From assembly GCF_000801105.2 (NCBI RefSeq), contig NC_079518.1, forward strand, positions 15,852,800 through 15,916,799: a DNA stretch of 64,000 bases. Reading direction: 5' to 3'. The notes beneath the pieces are model-generated. The model saw nothing but the letters and a program-made list of their open reading frames with translations, did not search any database and was not told the DNA's origin. Each line of letters starts with the position of its first letter. The first letter of the stretch is position 1. The stretch is from Raphanus sativus (Eukaryota; Streptophyta; Magnoliopsida; Brassicales; Brassicaceae). Below are positions 25,278 through 34,489 of the stretch, piece by piece. A program made the position numbers and the translations under genes.

Positions 25278-25391
25278 CTTTGGGTCGAGGAGGAGCATGT
25301 CCACCATATAAGCTCGCTGTAGTGCTTCACATTCATTGCTTCTCAGAAGCTTAGGAGGCGGACCTTGACAGTTGGGTGGCATAAATATCGA
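25278..25391 (-). pseudogene. Captured internal exon of an unidentified gene
   Basis: A 114-base segment (38 codons) is bounded on the minus strand by a pyrimidine-rich acceptor (ACATGTGTTTCAG) and a consensus donor (AAAG then GTAACT). It encodes SIFMPPNCQGPPPKLLRSNE, then CEALQRAYMVDMLLLDPK. The clean splice sites and protein-like sequence show that it came from a normal host gene. The family was not recognised. Confidence 0.55.
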
Positions 25392-26358
25392 CTGAAACAC
25401 ATGTGTAAAAAAGCCAAATCAACAAACGGGTTCAAGACTTATAATTCACAGTTGTTTGCATAAATATCTAAATACAGAATCTGGAATAATTAAGAGTTTA
25501 AACGCCATAAGCTGTTCATGAGTATCAAGAACGAACACCTTAGCATCGACGAAGATCAGAAAGTATCTCTATATATATATCGTGATTCAGAATGATTATC
25601 AGAAAAATGCAAAGATATATAAATCAAGATTTCACCTCCTACCATCAACCTTTAGATTACATGGAAGAGAGCTTAAACAATTTCCAGATGTATTCGCTGT
25701 TCCGAAGAGACAGAAGTAATTTGGGATCAAATAAAAAAAGGTTCACGCTTTTGCATATAAGAAAGAGCTTAGAAACTGAGATAATACCGCTGCAGCCATA
25801 TACGTTGAACAAACTGAAGAAACGCCAACTGCTCATCTAAAACACCAACTCGAATTTCTGAATCTAGCGTAAAATGCAATATAATCAAAACAGAATCTCA
25901 GTATATTAGTATACTATAACATATATGGAGAGATGATGATACCAAGAAGAGAAGTACAGACCTATTTATCCTGAAAACACACCGCCTTGCAGATTCTAAA
26001 CACGCATTAAATTTCTCATCGTGGGTAAATCAATGAATGGAATTAAACACGAAAAGCCATCAATCGGACCGTTTCAGAGACTGAGATGAAGCTCAGGCGT
26101 CACTGTGCCGCCGAAGAAGGAAGAGGGGGTCAGAACTCCATGGCTTGGCGTCTGTAGAATTAGGGATAGAGACAAAATACACTTTTCCGGGCCTAGACAC
26201 AATTTCATGCTTAAAAAAGCCCACGACAGAGTCCATCACAATACATAATTAATGAAACGATGAGTTTTGTGTTTCTAAGACAGGTGTCGCGCTCTGGTGA
26301 GATTATTTTCTGACGTGGCACTCTCAAAGAAGAGAGTGCTTTTCTTTATAGTATTAGA

Positions 26359-26400
26359 CTAGGTGATAACCTGCGCCATCCGAAGGATGAATGAACTAAA
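26359..26400 (-). mobile_element. 3' end of a second Helitron
   Basis: On the minus strand CATCCTTCGGATG (hairpin) is followed by GCGCAGGTTATCACCTAG and then T. The terminal G is directly next to the first base of the neighbouring Helitron. The 3' end is of the same type as at 13045. The body should extend toward higher coordinates, but its 5' end was not located. Confidence 0.6.
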
Positions 26401-28100
26401 AAATTATAAACTTTAATATATATGTATTAAAAATGTAAAAATCATAGTTTCAATACTATATATTTTATAATGAATGATTGAACGAAATTGTGTATATCTA
26501 TATAAGATAAGCTTTATTTTTTAAAAAAAACTTGTGTTATTGGTTGTATGTAATTGAAGTATAGATCATGAGTGTGAATTTATATGAGTAATCAAAAACT
26601 TATATAAAATTAGTTATTATTCCCAAAAATAAATAAAATGTATTTATATTTTACATCACTATGTCATTTATATTTTACATCTTTTTATTTTTGAGAATAT
26701 ATAAAAATAAAAAGAAGGGAAGTTTGACTAAAACATGATAATAAAGTTTAACATTAAAAGTTATTCCTTATATGATAGCATTTCACATTTATTCTAATAT
26801 ACAATCACATTAAATACTAAAATAATCAATTTCTCGCATGACTGGATTCTCAAACGATCAATATGTAGTCATAACGAGATTTACATTCCTAAAATGTGAT
26901 AAATAGAGGAGAATACAATTCCAAACCAGAAATATTTCTACGTGATTGACAGAGGATTGAAGATCTTTTATTTATTATAAACGAATCAATTAATTAAGCT
27001 AATTAATGACATAATTAATATATGAATATTGTTCAAAATCATGTGGGTTTTTACAGCAAGAAACTCTGTGATTGAAAATGCATAGTTCTAACTTTACGAA
27101 AATATATCAGGCTAAATAAATGGCCAAGGTTAACGTACATTTTTTTTTCAGTTAAATTAGTATCGAATTCTTTTAAAAATAACTTGCACCAAACTTGGCT
27201 AATTTAAAATCAGCATTAAAACATAACTTACAATGATTTTGATGATTACATAAATGGATGTCTTGATTTGATGAAATCAAGCCATCCACTTTTATTACGA
27301 TTTTATATTATGGTTTTAAGTTACAACATGTCAGCATCATTGGTCCGAAATTGTATTTTATATACTTAGTCAAATCATATGATTCAGAGCCTCAAATATG
27401 AATGACTTAGTATATTAGAGTATCGAATCATACAAAATACATAATCCCTTAATATTACATGAAAATAATGATTTTGGATTGTTTGATGATAACAAAATAT
27501 TCTACTCAATTATAATAATTTCAAACTATGCTTTTAAAATATTCTACTCAATTGTAATGATTTTAGTATACGTTTTAACGGTTATATAGTGAAAACATTG
27601 TAAACTTCATAAAAAGTTATCTAATAATCAAAATAGTATTTAACCATGTACGGTTTAATCATGAAAGCCAAAAACTGTATAATAGAATATGTTCCAGAGT
27701 ATTTTTGGTCTCTGGTAAGACCGAAACAAACAATTGTATTTACCATATTTCTGGTTTGGTAGATAATAATGTGAAAACCATGTAAAGAATAATGGAATGC
27801 ATCATAATTAAACCGTGTAATAGCATATGGTAAATAATAACTGAAACCATAAATCGTGGACATGATTTATTTGGTTAGTCAATAAATAAAAGCTTAGAGT
27901 ATATTAGTTATTATTGTAATTAGTTAGTCTAGTTAATTAAGAGGTTTGGAAAATAGATGGTGAGAGAGTTTGTAGTGATGACACTTAGGAAATGACACAT
28001 TTGTAAATCACATATGAACTAAAAGTTATTTATTTTTAATGCTCCTAAAATAATATATAACGGATTTGTGATAAAATAATATAATATGCTTTATAAATTT
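26401..28100. other. AT-rich DNA, possibly body of the second Helitron
   Basis: No coding sequence recognised. It holds one strong hairpin centre (27256-27288). Confidence 0.4.
27200..27345. repeat. Small foldback sequence
   Basis: The centre GGATGTCTTGATTTGATG is followed by AAATCAAGCCATCC, giving a stem of about 13 pairs with a 4-base loop. Weaker pairing extends outward (TAACTTA... on both sides). It looks like the core of a small foldback element; no target duplication found. Confidence 0.35.
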
Positions 28101-28335
28101 TAATCCATAGAAAGGTAGCAGAGAACTGAGGACGCTTCCTTTTCCAATCCTAACAGAGGAAGCAGATCCGGTGGTCAGGGAAGGACCAGAAAAACAGAGG
28201 AAGCCGTTCCATGAAGACCGAAGACCGAGGCTGAGTCCATGAGTGAAACCTTCTCGATCACCGGGAAAGAAAGATCTTGATCTCTAACTTGCGATTGACT
28301 GTCAACGCCACATTAGAGAAATGAAAAGAGGAAAA
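28101..28335 (-). other. Gene-like island of unknown origin
   Basis: Balanced base composition within AT-rich DNA. The minus strand is open from about 28295 with FPVIEKVSLMDSASVFGLHG before a stop. It may be a captured gene fragment. No family recognised. Confidence 0.25.
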
Positions 28336-28527
28336 AAAAAAGATTAAATAACTCGAATACTTGGTGAGTAAAGAAGCTTAAATACAAGTAAGAATTCAAA
28401 AATAAAATCTTTGAATATAATTTTTGATGAACTTGATGTTTCAAGTTACAAATGATGGCCTTACTACTTCGTCCAGATTCACTTCTTCAAGAAGAATAAC
28501 AAAGGAAGAAGAATTTTTTTAAATGAA

Positions 28528-28587
28528 CTTTGGATTTGTTTGGTTAACTTCTGGTTGAAAGAGTAGTATAACCAAACAAATCCAAAG
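28528..28587. repeat. 18-bp perfect inverted repeat
   Basis: CTTTGGATTTGTTTGGTT (28528-28545) and its exact reverse complement (28570-28587) are separated by 24 bases. It would form a strong hairpin; no terminator or small-RNA role can be assigned. Confidence 0.85.
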
Positions 28588-29539
28588 AACTTTTGATTAG
28601 ATCTAATTACACCCCAAATGATGAATTTGACACATTTTAGCGAGTTGATGTTGTTTGGTACACATTTAAATACCCTGTATGGTTTTGGGTACATTACCCA
28701 ATAGTTCGTGTAGCTAGAAAACTTTTTTCTTATATTAAAATATATTTTAACTTTATAAACAATTATAGATGTATTATAGATGATTAATTTTATCTATAAC
28801 TTTAATTTTTGATATGTAATTTACTAATGGCTAGTATTATATCATCATTAATTTCATGATGATTAAAATTTCATAAACATTTTAATATTACATAAAATTT
28901 GAATAAACTATTAGATTTGTGATGCTTAAATTTTGTTTTAAAATTTTTACTTTTTTCGAAGAAAATGATAATAGAGAAAACCAAAATTTATTAATATAAC
29001 AGTATTAGTTTAGCTTTAAAAGTTACTTTGATTATAACTTTTGTTTAATTAATTGTTTATTTTAGTCAAATTTCTAATTTGGTATATAAATTAATCAAAT
29101 ACTTTATTTTATAGTGTATGAAATTAAAATTAAATTTAAAATTAAATTATAAATCAATCTAGATCATTTAATGTTCTGGACGGATGTAAAAACATTGGTT
29201 TCTTACTTTCTTGTGTAAACATAACTTAGGGTCCCCATTTGCTATGATTTTAAAATTCAGATGCAATACAACAATTCTCTCTGTATATCTATATAAGTCG
29301 TTCATGTCATAAAGATAAATATTAGGATACTAAATGAATTCAGAGGGCAGAGAAGCCAGCACTACTTGCATCTACGCTTTAAATCTATTATACCTAGTCT
29401 GGTCTATAATTTTTTAGTCAACAAAAGACCAAACGTACCTCAATAGTTGGTATACTAACTGTGATATACAAAGAGAAACAATTGCTTCTTAGTTTAAACA
29501 TGCTTACAGAGCTATAACTTATGTGCTCAGGACAAAAAT

Positions 29540-29960
29540 ATCATTTCCTACAAACCATTCGATATGTATGTGGATGCTCGTGGCATTGCAATGTTTTGTT
29601 TTGATAATTCTTCGATTTTCCATTGTCTAAAGTCTTCCCAGTCAGTCCATACGATCGCCAAGCTATGCACACGGTGTGTTTGTTTGTTATTGTTCGTCTG
29701 AAATTAAGGAAAAGACAACTGCACTATAAGCATTCTGACCTCAAATTGTTGATTAGTTTGGCCCTATCGAATAGATATATGCATTAAACATGTGGATAGA
29801 CATGATTGACAACATGTAAACGAAACAGAACCACGTAGTAAGGAGGCAAAGAAAGATAGATATAGCGGCTATAGATGAAATCATTACCTCGCGCTGCTCA
29901 TGGAGACTTTCTGAACTTCCATCTGCAACAGCAGAGTTTATGCGATCTCAGAACTCCCAG
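29540..29960 (-). other. Possible remnant of a spliced transcript unit
   Basis: On the minus strand TTGCAG then ATGGAAGTTCAGAAAG... ends at GCGCGAG followed by GTAATG. About 210 bases on, an AATTTCAG acceptor leads into a stretch that is open for about 50 codons in two frames. Joining in the obvious frame gives an immediate stop, so if genuine it is broken or non-coding. Not recognised. Confidence 0.25.
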
Positions 29961-29987
29961 TGAATAACCCTATAAGAATTAAAAAAA

Positions 29988-30804
29988 CTAGATTTTGATC
30001 CGCGCTTTTGAAGCGCGGAATATTTTACGATGAAAAATTTCACTAATAATTTAACAAATATTTTGGTTATTTTTAAAGAGTGTGTATTTAAAATATTTTT
30101 GCATTTAAATCAGTATTTTTAAATTCAACCCGATTGTGATTATACCGGTTAATCCGGAGATATGACAATTCAATTTATGTTTTTAAAATATTCATATTAA
30201 AAAATCACTAAAACCCGAGACTAACCGATTGAACTGATGGATGACCGATATGTAATTTAATTGGATTTAAATTGTAATAGTTTCATAATTTGTAATCTTA
30301 TAATCGAAATTTTAAAGTTCACTATTTTGCAATTTATGAAATTATGACGTTTTTACAAAATTTTAAAGAGAAAATGATAGATATAAAATAACTAAGATAA
30401 TTATTGTATTATTTGGAAACATTGATAGTAGTATAAAAATATATTGTTTGGAAACATTGATAGTAGTATAAAGAAATAAGTATATTGTTTGGAAACATGG
30501 ATAGTAGTATAAAGAAAGAAACATTAGTGATTTAATGTATGTTTAACTATAAAGTATAAAAGTGCATTTAATTTAAAAACTTACAAAATAAATGTTAGAA
30601 TTGAACAAATACAAAAGAAGATTCCATGTTTGTTATGTAGCTAAGAATTTGAAATTTCTTACGTTCTCATGTTTAGAGATTTGATATCTTCATAGGTATC
30701 ATCTTCTTCTCTTAAGGTTCTCCATCAAAAGAAAGAAACACAATTCTACATGTCCCTTTGTAACCTGTTTAACTTCGAGACTTTAGCCTTTCTAATAATA
30801 TAGA
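29988..30804 (-). mobile_element. 817-bp non-autonomous Helitron
   Basis: The minus-strand 5' end is A then TCTATATTATTAGAAAGG at 30804. The 3' end is CCGCGCTTCAAAAGCGCGG then ATCAAAATCTAG at 29988, with T following. Both ends and the A/T insertion site are canonical. Internally, a unit with TTTGGAAACATTGATAGTAG is repeated three times (30410-30525). Confidence 0.8.
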
Positions 30805-31460
30805 TATACATTGCATTAAATTCATAAAACATACATTTTACATAGAATCTTATCTTTCCAAGTCTTACACTACCATCATACAAGTCTTATACTAACAAGT
30901 AACAACATGTCTTCCCAAGTCTTAAAAGCTAACTTCAAGTGTTAATTTCTCGGCTATCTTCATTACAACTCCTAGAGTCATTAACAAGATTCTTAAATTC
31001 TTCATTACTTCTCCATGCTCTGTGCTGCGATGTCTGCATTAATTTTCAGAGCCAATGAACTGAAAAACTCAGCGTCACCTTTGGATCATCCTTCTTAAGA
31101 AACATTTCTTCTTGGTAACCTTAATCCTCAACTGTTTATTGAAACAAAAATGAATTAGTAAATATAGATACGACGACAAACACCTTATCTTCATTCCAAA
31201 GAGAAATGCTTCCAAGGAATTTTTTTTAAAAAAAAAACAAGAAAGCATTACAACATCCACAATGGTGGATTCCATTGTGGAATCCTTAGCCATATTTTAT
31301 TAATTTTTTTTTTGGTTTTTTGTTTAAATAGTTAAGGATTCATTGCAAAAAAGTGTCTACAATGGTGTATCCCAATTTGGAATCCTTAGAATAAAAAAAT
31401 ATTTAAAAAAAAAAAATTGAAATAACAATGTCTAAGAGATGATAAAGAGTGAATGAGTGA

Positions 31461-31603
31461 TCAAACCCAATTGTTGAGTTTCTTCAGATGAATGATGGGA
31501 CTAGCTTCGCTCTCTTCCAGAGTTTGGTGACTATAATGATCAGCTACTTTCCTCGCAAACTTCTTTGTGCTCTCCTCTTCATCATACTCTGAATCACCTC
31601 CTC
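31461..31603 (-). pseudogene. Fragment of mRNA cap guanine-N7 methyltransferase (N-terminal part)
   Basis: A minus-strand exon-like segment starts after an acceptor (GGACATACAG) and contains KKFARKVADHYS, then QTLEESEASPIIHLKKLNNW and a stop. This matches the conserved start of the plant cap methyltransferase catalytic region (KVADHYS..TNQTLEEREASPIIHLKKLNNW). A few residues after ADHYS are missing and the rest of the enzyme, including the SAM-binding motif, is absent. It cannot encode an enzyme. Confidence 0.7.
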
Positions 31604-31736
31604 CTGTATGTCCTCAAACCCAACAAAAGAATCTGACTTTAAGCTTTTTAATTATTAAGCAAATGGTTCCAAAAGTACTAAAACAGAAACAAGACAGTAA
31701 AACAGAAACTAAAAACAAGTTACAGAGCTAATACCG

Positions 31737-32540
31737 AAACAACTTGCAAGAGAACTCTACTGCGATGCAGCAGGACCAATTGTTCCAACTCTTCCCTGCG
31801 TCGATCTATCTCCTGCAGCAAACAAGAATCAATGATTTAGAAGCCATTTTCTGAATATTATGATGGTGCAAACAGGGAATGGAAACTCGATGCAAAGTAG
31901 ACTATAGATACTTGCCTCAAGATCCTTGACAGCTTGTTCTCTTGAAATTTCCTTCTGCTGTCGAGCGCGCTTCAGAAAGCCGATGCATAGAACTCCCTGA
32001 AGTTCAGACAACAATCAGAGGATAGTAAGAACACAAACGAGACTGACCAAAAGGGACATTTAGATGCACAAACGGGAAGACTAGTTTTCCAGAGGCAAGA
32101 AGAGACGATAAGATGCAACCTAAACTAAGATTGAAAAGTTACAAGAGAAAGGCAAAAAAGAAGAGAGGAAGATCGTACAGAGATGAAATAGATAAGGCCA
32201 CAAGCAAGAAGCATGTAGCTAGCGATATTCTGTAGAAGCAGGAGATCCTTCTTCTGAGACAGGTAGTCAGGGAAAGCTCTTGTCATCACATCAACACTGA
32301 AACGACCAAATCAAACAAATATAAACACTAAAAAAATCTTACAACAACCAACAAATTCTCTCAGCATCATCTTGGAATCGTAATTTTCAGGTCAAGAAAA
32401 GCAAATTCAGGTATGATGACACATTAAATTGGCTGAAGCCAAACACTAAAGAAAACATTTATAAAAGAACCACTACAAGACAAGAGGTAGGTAACTTACA
32501 AAATCTGAAGCATTCCTCTCCCAGCCCAGTACTCAAGAAC
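31737..32540 (-). pseudogene. Small two-helix membrane protein gene or fragment, 4 exons
   Basis: Exons at about 32540-32500, 32296-32179, 31996-31916 and 31812-31737 join in frame from an ATG at 32513. They give MLQIFVDVMTRAFPDYLSQK, then two hydrophobic segments (NIASYMLLACGLIYFI, SGVLCIGFL) and a charged tail (RARQQKEISREQAVKDLEEI, then DRRREELEQL). Intron 3 appears to start with GC (AG then GCAAGT), the usual non-GT donor class. The open frame continues upstream of the ATG (VLEYWAGRG), so the N-terminus may be missing. The family is unknown to me. It lies among other gene fragments, so I treat it as a captured piece, although an expressed gene is not excluded. Confidence 0.45.
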
Positions 32541-32769
32541 CTGTGTGTGTAAAGAGTATGAGAAATTAAAAACATGTGTCTAGAATCTAAATTAAAAACC
32601 ATTACTTGCCGGATTTTAGGAGAATTTCACAGATCAGAAACACAGATCCAAAGGTTACTCTTACTCTTTTCTAGGTTGTTTCTCATTCCACTCTGAAACG
32701 GACTAGTGATTCCGCAGCCAAGATCACAATCCAGTTGCATTTTACAATCATACAAGCCACCACAAGAAT

Positions 32770-32885
32770 CAAAAGCTTACGTGAAATTGAGAGAGATGGC
32801 GCGAGCGGAGAGATTGAGAGAGAGCGAGGGAGGAGAGATAGAGAGCGAGGGAAAGAGATAGAGAGAGTGCCACGTGTATCAAGGA
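32770..32885. repeat. GA-rich low-complexity tract with a G-box
   Basis: The plus strand is almost pure GAGA/GAGGGA. A palindromic CACGTG lies within GCCACGTGT at its right end (about 32871-32876). On the minus strand it looks like a CT-rich plant leader or promoter with a G-box, possibly the captured promoter of the membrane protein gene. Confidence 0.45.
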
Positions 32886-33153
32886 TCAAGTCCTTCCAGA
32901 CCCTGCTGAAGGATTGATTCTTAGTTAGTTAAGGCAAAATATTATTATTATATTTTATTAATCTTAAGGATTAATGATAAGGATTCGTCATGGACCGCTG
33001 TTGCGGATGGTCTAAGACCCATTAAGCTTAAACCTTTTAACATTAAGCTTAAACCCATTTGGGTAACAATTTTTGAAGGTAGCAGGACTTGAAGAGCTAT
33101 GAATACTAAAAGAGAAGACTAAATTACACCTTACGATAGATCTCAATACTTAC

Positions 33154-33591
33154 AGCCTCGCAGAGTTTGCAGGCGATGCAGCGTTCTTCCAGGATAAAGA
33201 CGAATAGCATGTTCACCACGGTAACGAGGGCTCAGTGGACCTTTCTCAAATGGATAACTGATCTGCATACACAAGAAATAGCTTTAGAGTCAATACAGAG
33301 TTTCTTTCAATCAAAGAGACTTGAAAGCGAAAGATGTAAGTAACTCACAGTAACTTTGGGATCAAAGTAGTACTTGAGTTGAGTGTTAACGACAGAGCAG
33401 GAACCATTTCAGTGAGAAATAGTGTGTTTATGCTCCGTTCAAAGACAGCAAACACATAAGTATTCCAGTTTTTGAAGATTTCCTTGGCAAGTTGCTCCTC
33501 TTCTTCATCATCTGAACCAATTACAGAGAGAAATAGCACGGGTCTGCAATCCAGAGAGATGATATCCCTGCAAAGCTTTCCCTGACAAAAC
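33154..33591 (-). pseudogene. Complex I subunit NDUFS8 (TYKY) pseudogene fragment
   Basis: Two exon-like blocks with splice sites (33591-33349 and 33262-33154) encode the presequence end ([20 protein letters not shown]), [52 protein letters not shown] and, after a frame change, [12 protein letters not shown]. Known: NDUFS8 is the 2x[4Fe-4S] ferredoxin-like subunit of mitochondrial NADH dehydrogenase. At least three frame changes are visible: before the acidic DDEEEE stretch, in the [11 protein letters not shown] region, and before EERC. The second cysteine cluster and C-terminus are missing. Kept introns show a DNA-level copy, not a retrocopy. Confidence 0.8.
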
Positions 33592-34116
33592 CTGACGATG
33601 AAAACAAGTAATAAGATGAGTTATCAATAACATACACACCATCAGGAAGCTAATGAAAGAGGATTAAAACTTGCAGAAATGCATGATTCATCAAGATTAG
33701 ATCATGTAAACTCTCCTTCATCTGATACATCGACCAGCCATATGGAATTGAATCCATATCACATTCCATTCTCAATTTACAATCTAAAAATTTAAGAAAA
33801 AAATCGCACAAAAGCTTTGGTCTGATTCAGACAGTTCCGATTTCAGACACAAATCCTAAAGAGACAGAGAGTGAAGATAATCTTGTTTGATTCCCAAAAC
33901 TCCAGGAGACACTCAAACAAAAACACTCGAACATACCATGGGAAACAAGACAATGGGCCTTACTGGTCAGGCCCATCAGAGCACAACGTTTCCCTCCTCT
34001 GCTCAAAGTGAGAAGACGACAAAACAGAGCAACGGTACTCATCACGAAAAGGAAGAGCTTGCGGTAAAGAACAGATTCGAGACATTATCGAGACTGGTCA
34101 AGGTGGAGTCATAGAC
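33592..34116. other. Flank between NDUFS8 fragment and copia element
   Basis: Unassigned. A plus-strand frame at 33887-34114 (ending EELAVKNRFETLSRLVKVES) has the Lys/Glu-rich look of a LINE ORF1 or retroelement tail, but it is not certain. Confidence 0.3.
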
Positions 34117-34121
34117 AGGCT

Positions 34122-34461
34122 TAATGGCAATATGGGCCTGGATCAGAATGAGAAAGCCCATATTGTTGAAACACAAATCAAGCCCACTCCACAGAAGTCT
34201 TCAACGGTCAAGAGTGGTCCTGCACAAGCGACAAGCATGTTGAAGACTGCTGTACGTACGGCTTGCACAGCTCAAATGATAGAGACGAGCAATCGATATG
34301 CCAGCTTGAGGATGTGCGAGATCTCAGCGTGACTCAGCACTCTAGGGTTTTCAACACTTTAGTATAAATACATAAGAGTTGTAATAGCCGAAAGTTAAGT
34401 TGAATGAAATCAAGAAGTTAAAGTTACATCTTGTTCTATCTCTTCTTCTTCTCTGTCTTTA
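34122..34461 (+). repeat. 5' LTR of the young copia element
   Basis: 340 bp, with a TATA-like AGTATAAATA at about 34361 and TAAGAGTTGTAATAG beyond, ending CTGTCTTTA. It drives the element's transcript. Confidence 0.92.
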
Positions 34462-34489
34462 TGGTATCAGAGCTACTCGGTTCTGAGCC

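Larger units (their letters stand above)
22580..26358 (-). mobile_element. 3.8-kb non-autonomous Helitron with captured gene sequence
   Basis: On the minus strand the 5' end is TCTAATACTATAAAGAAAAG at 26358. A hairpin with arms GCACTCTC/GAGAGTGC lies about 20 bases inside. The 3' end is the hairpin CCCGCGCGTAGCGGG, then GACTGACCCTAG at 22580, with flanking T. These are textbook Helitron termini. No Rep/helicase frame is present. The 24.4-26.2 kb part is less AT-rich, gene-like, and holds at least one exon with both splice sites (25391-25278). A CCGAA-type repeat (22.79-23.41 kb) lies near the 3' end. Confidence 0.75.
31249..33012. mobile_element. Candidate Pack-type element carrying gene fragments
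   Basis: The left side (31253-31400) has CATCCACAATGGTGGATTCC...GGAATCCTTAG...TTTTATTAAT. The right side (32935-33012), in inverted orientation, has CATCCGCAACAGCGGTCC..., then AATCCTTA, then ATTAATAAAAT. These read as diverged terminal inverted repeats. Between them lie intron-containing fragments of two unrelated genes on the minus strand. This fits a transposon that has captured host DNA. The ends are approximate and no clean target duplication was found, so the call is inferred. Confidence 0.4.
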
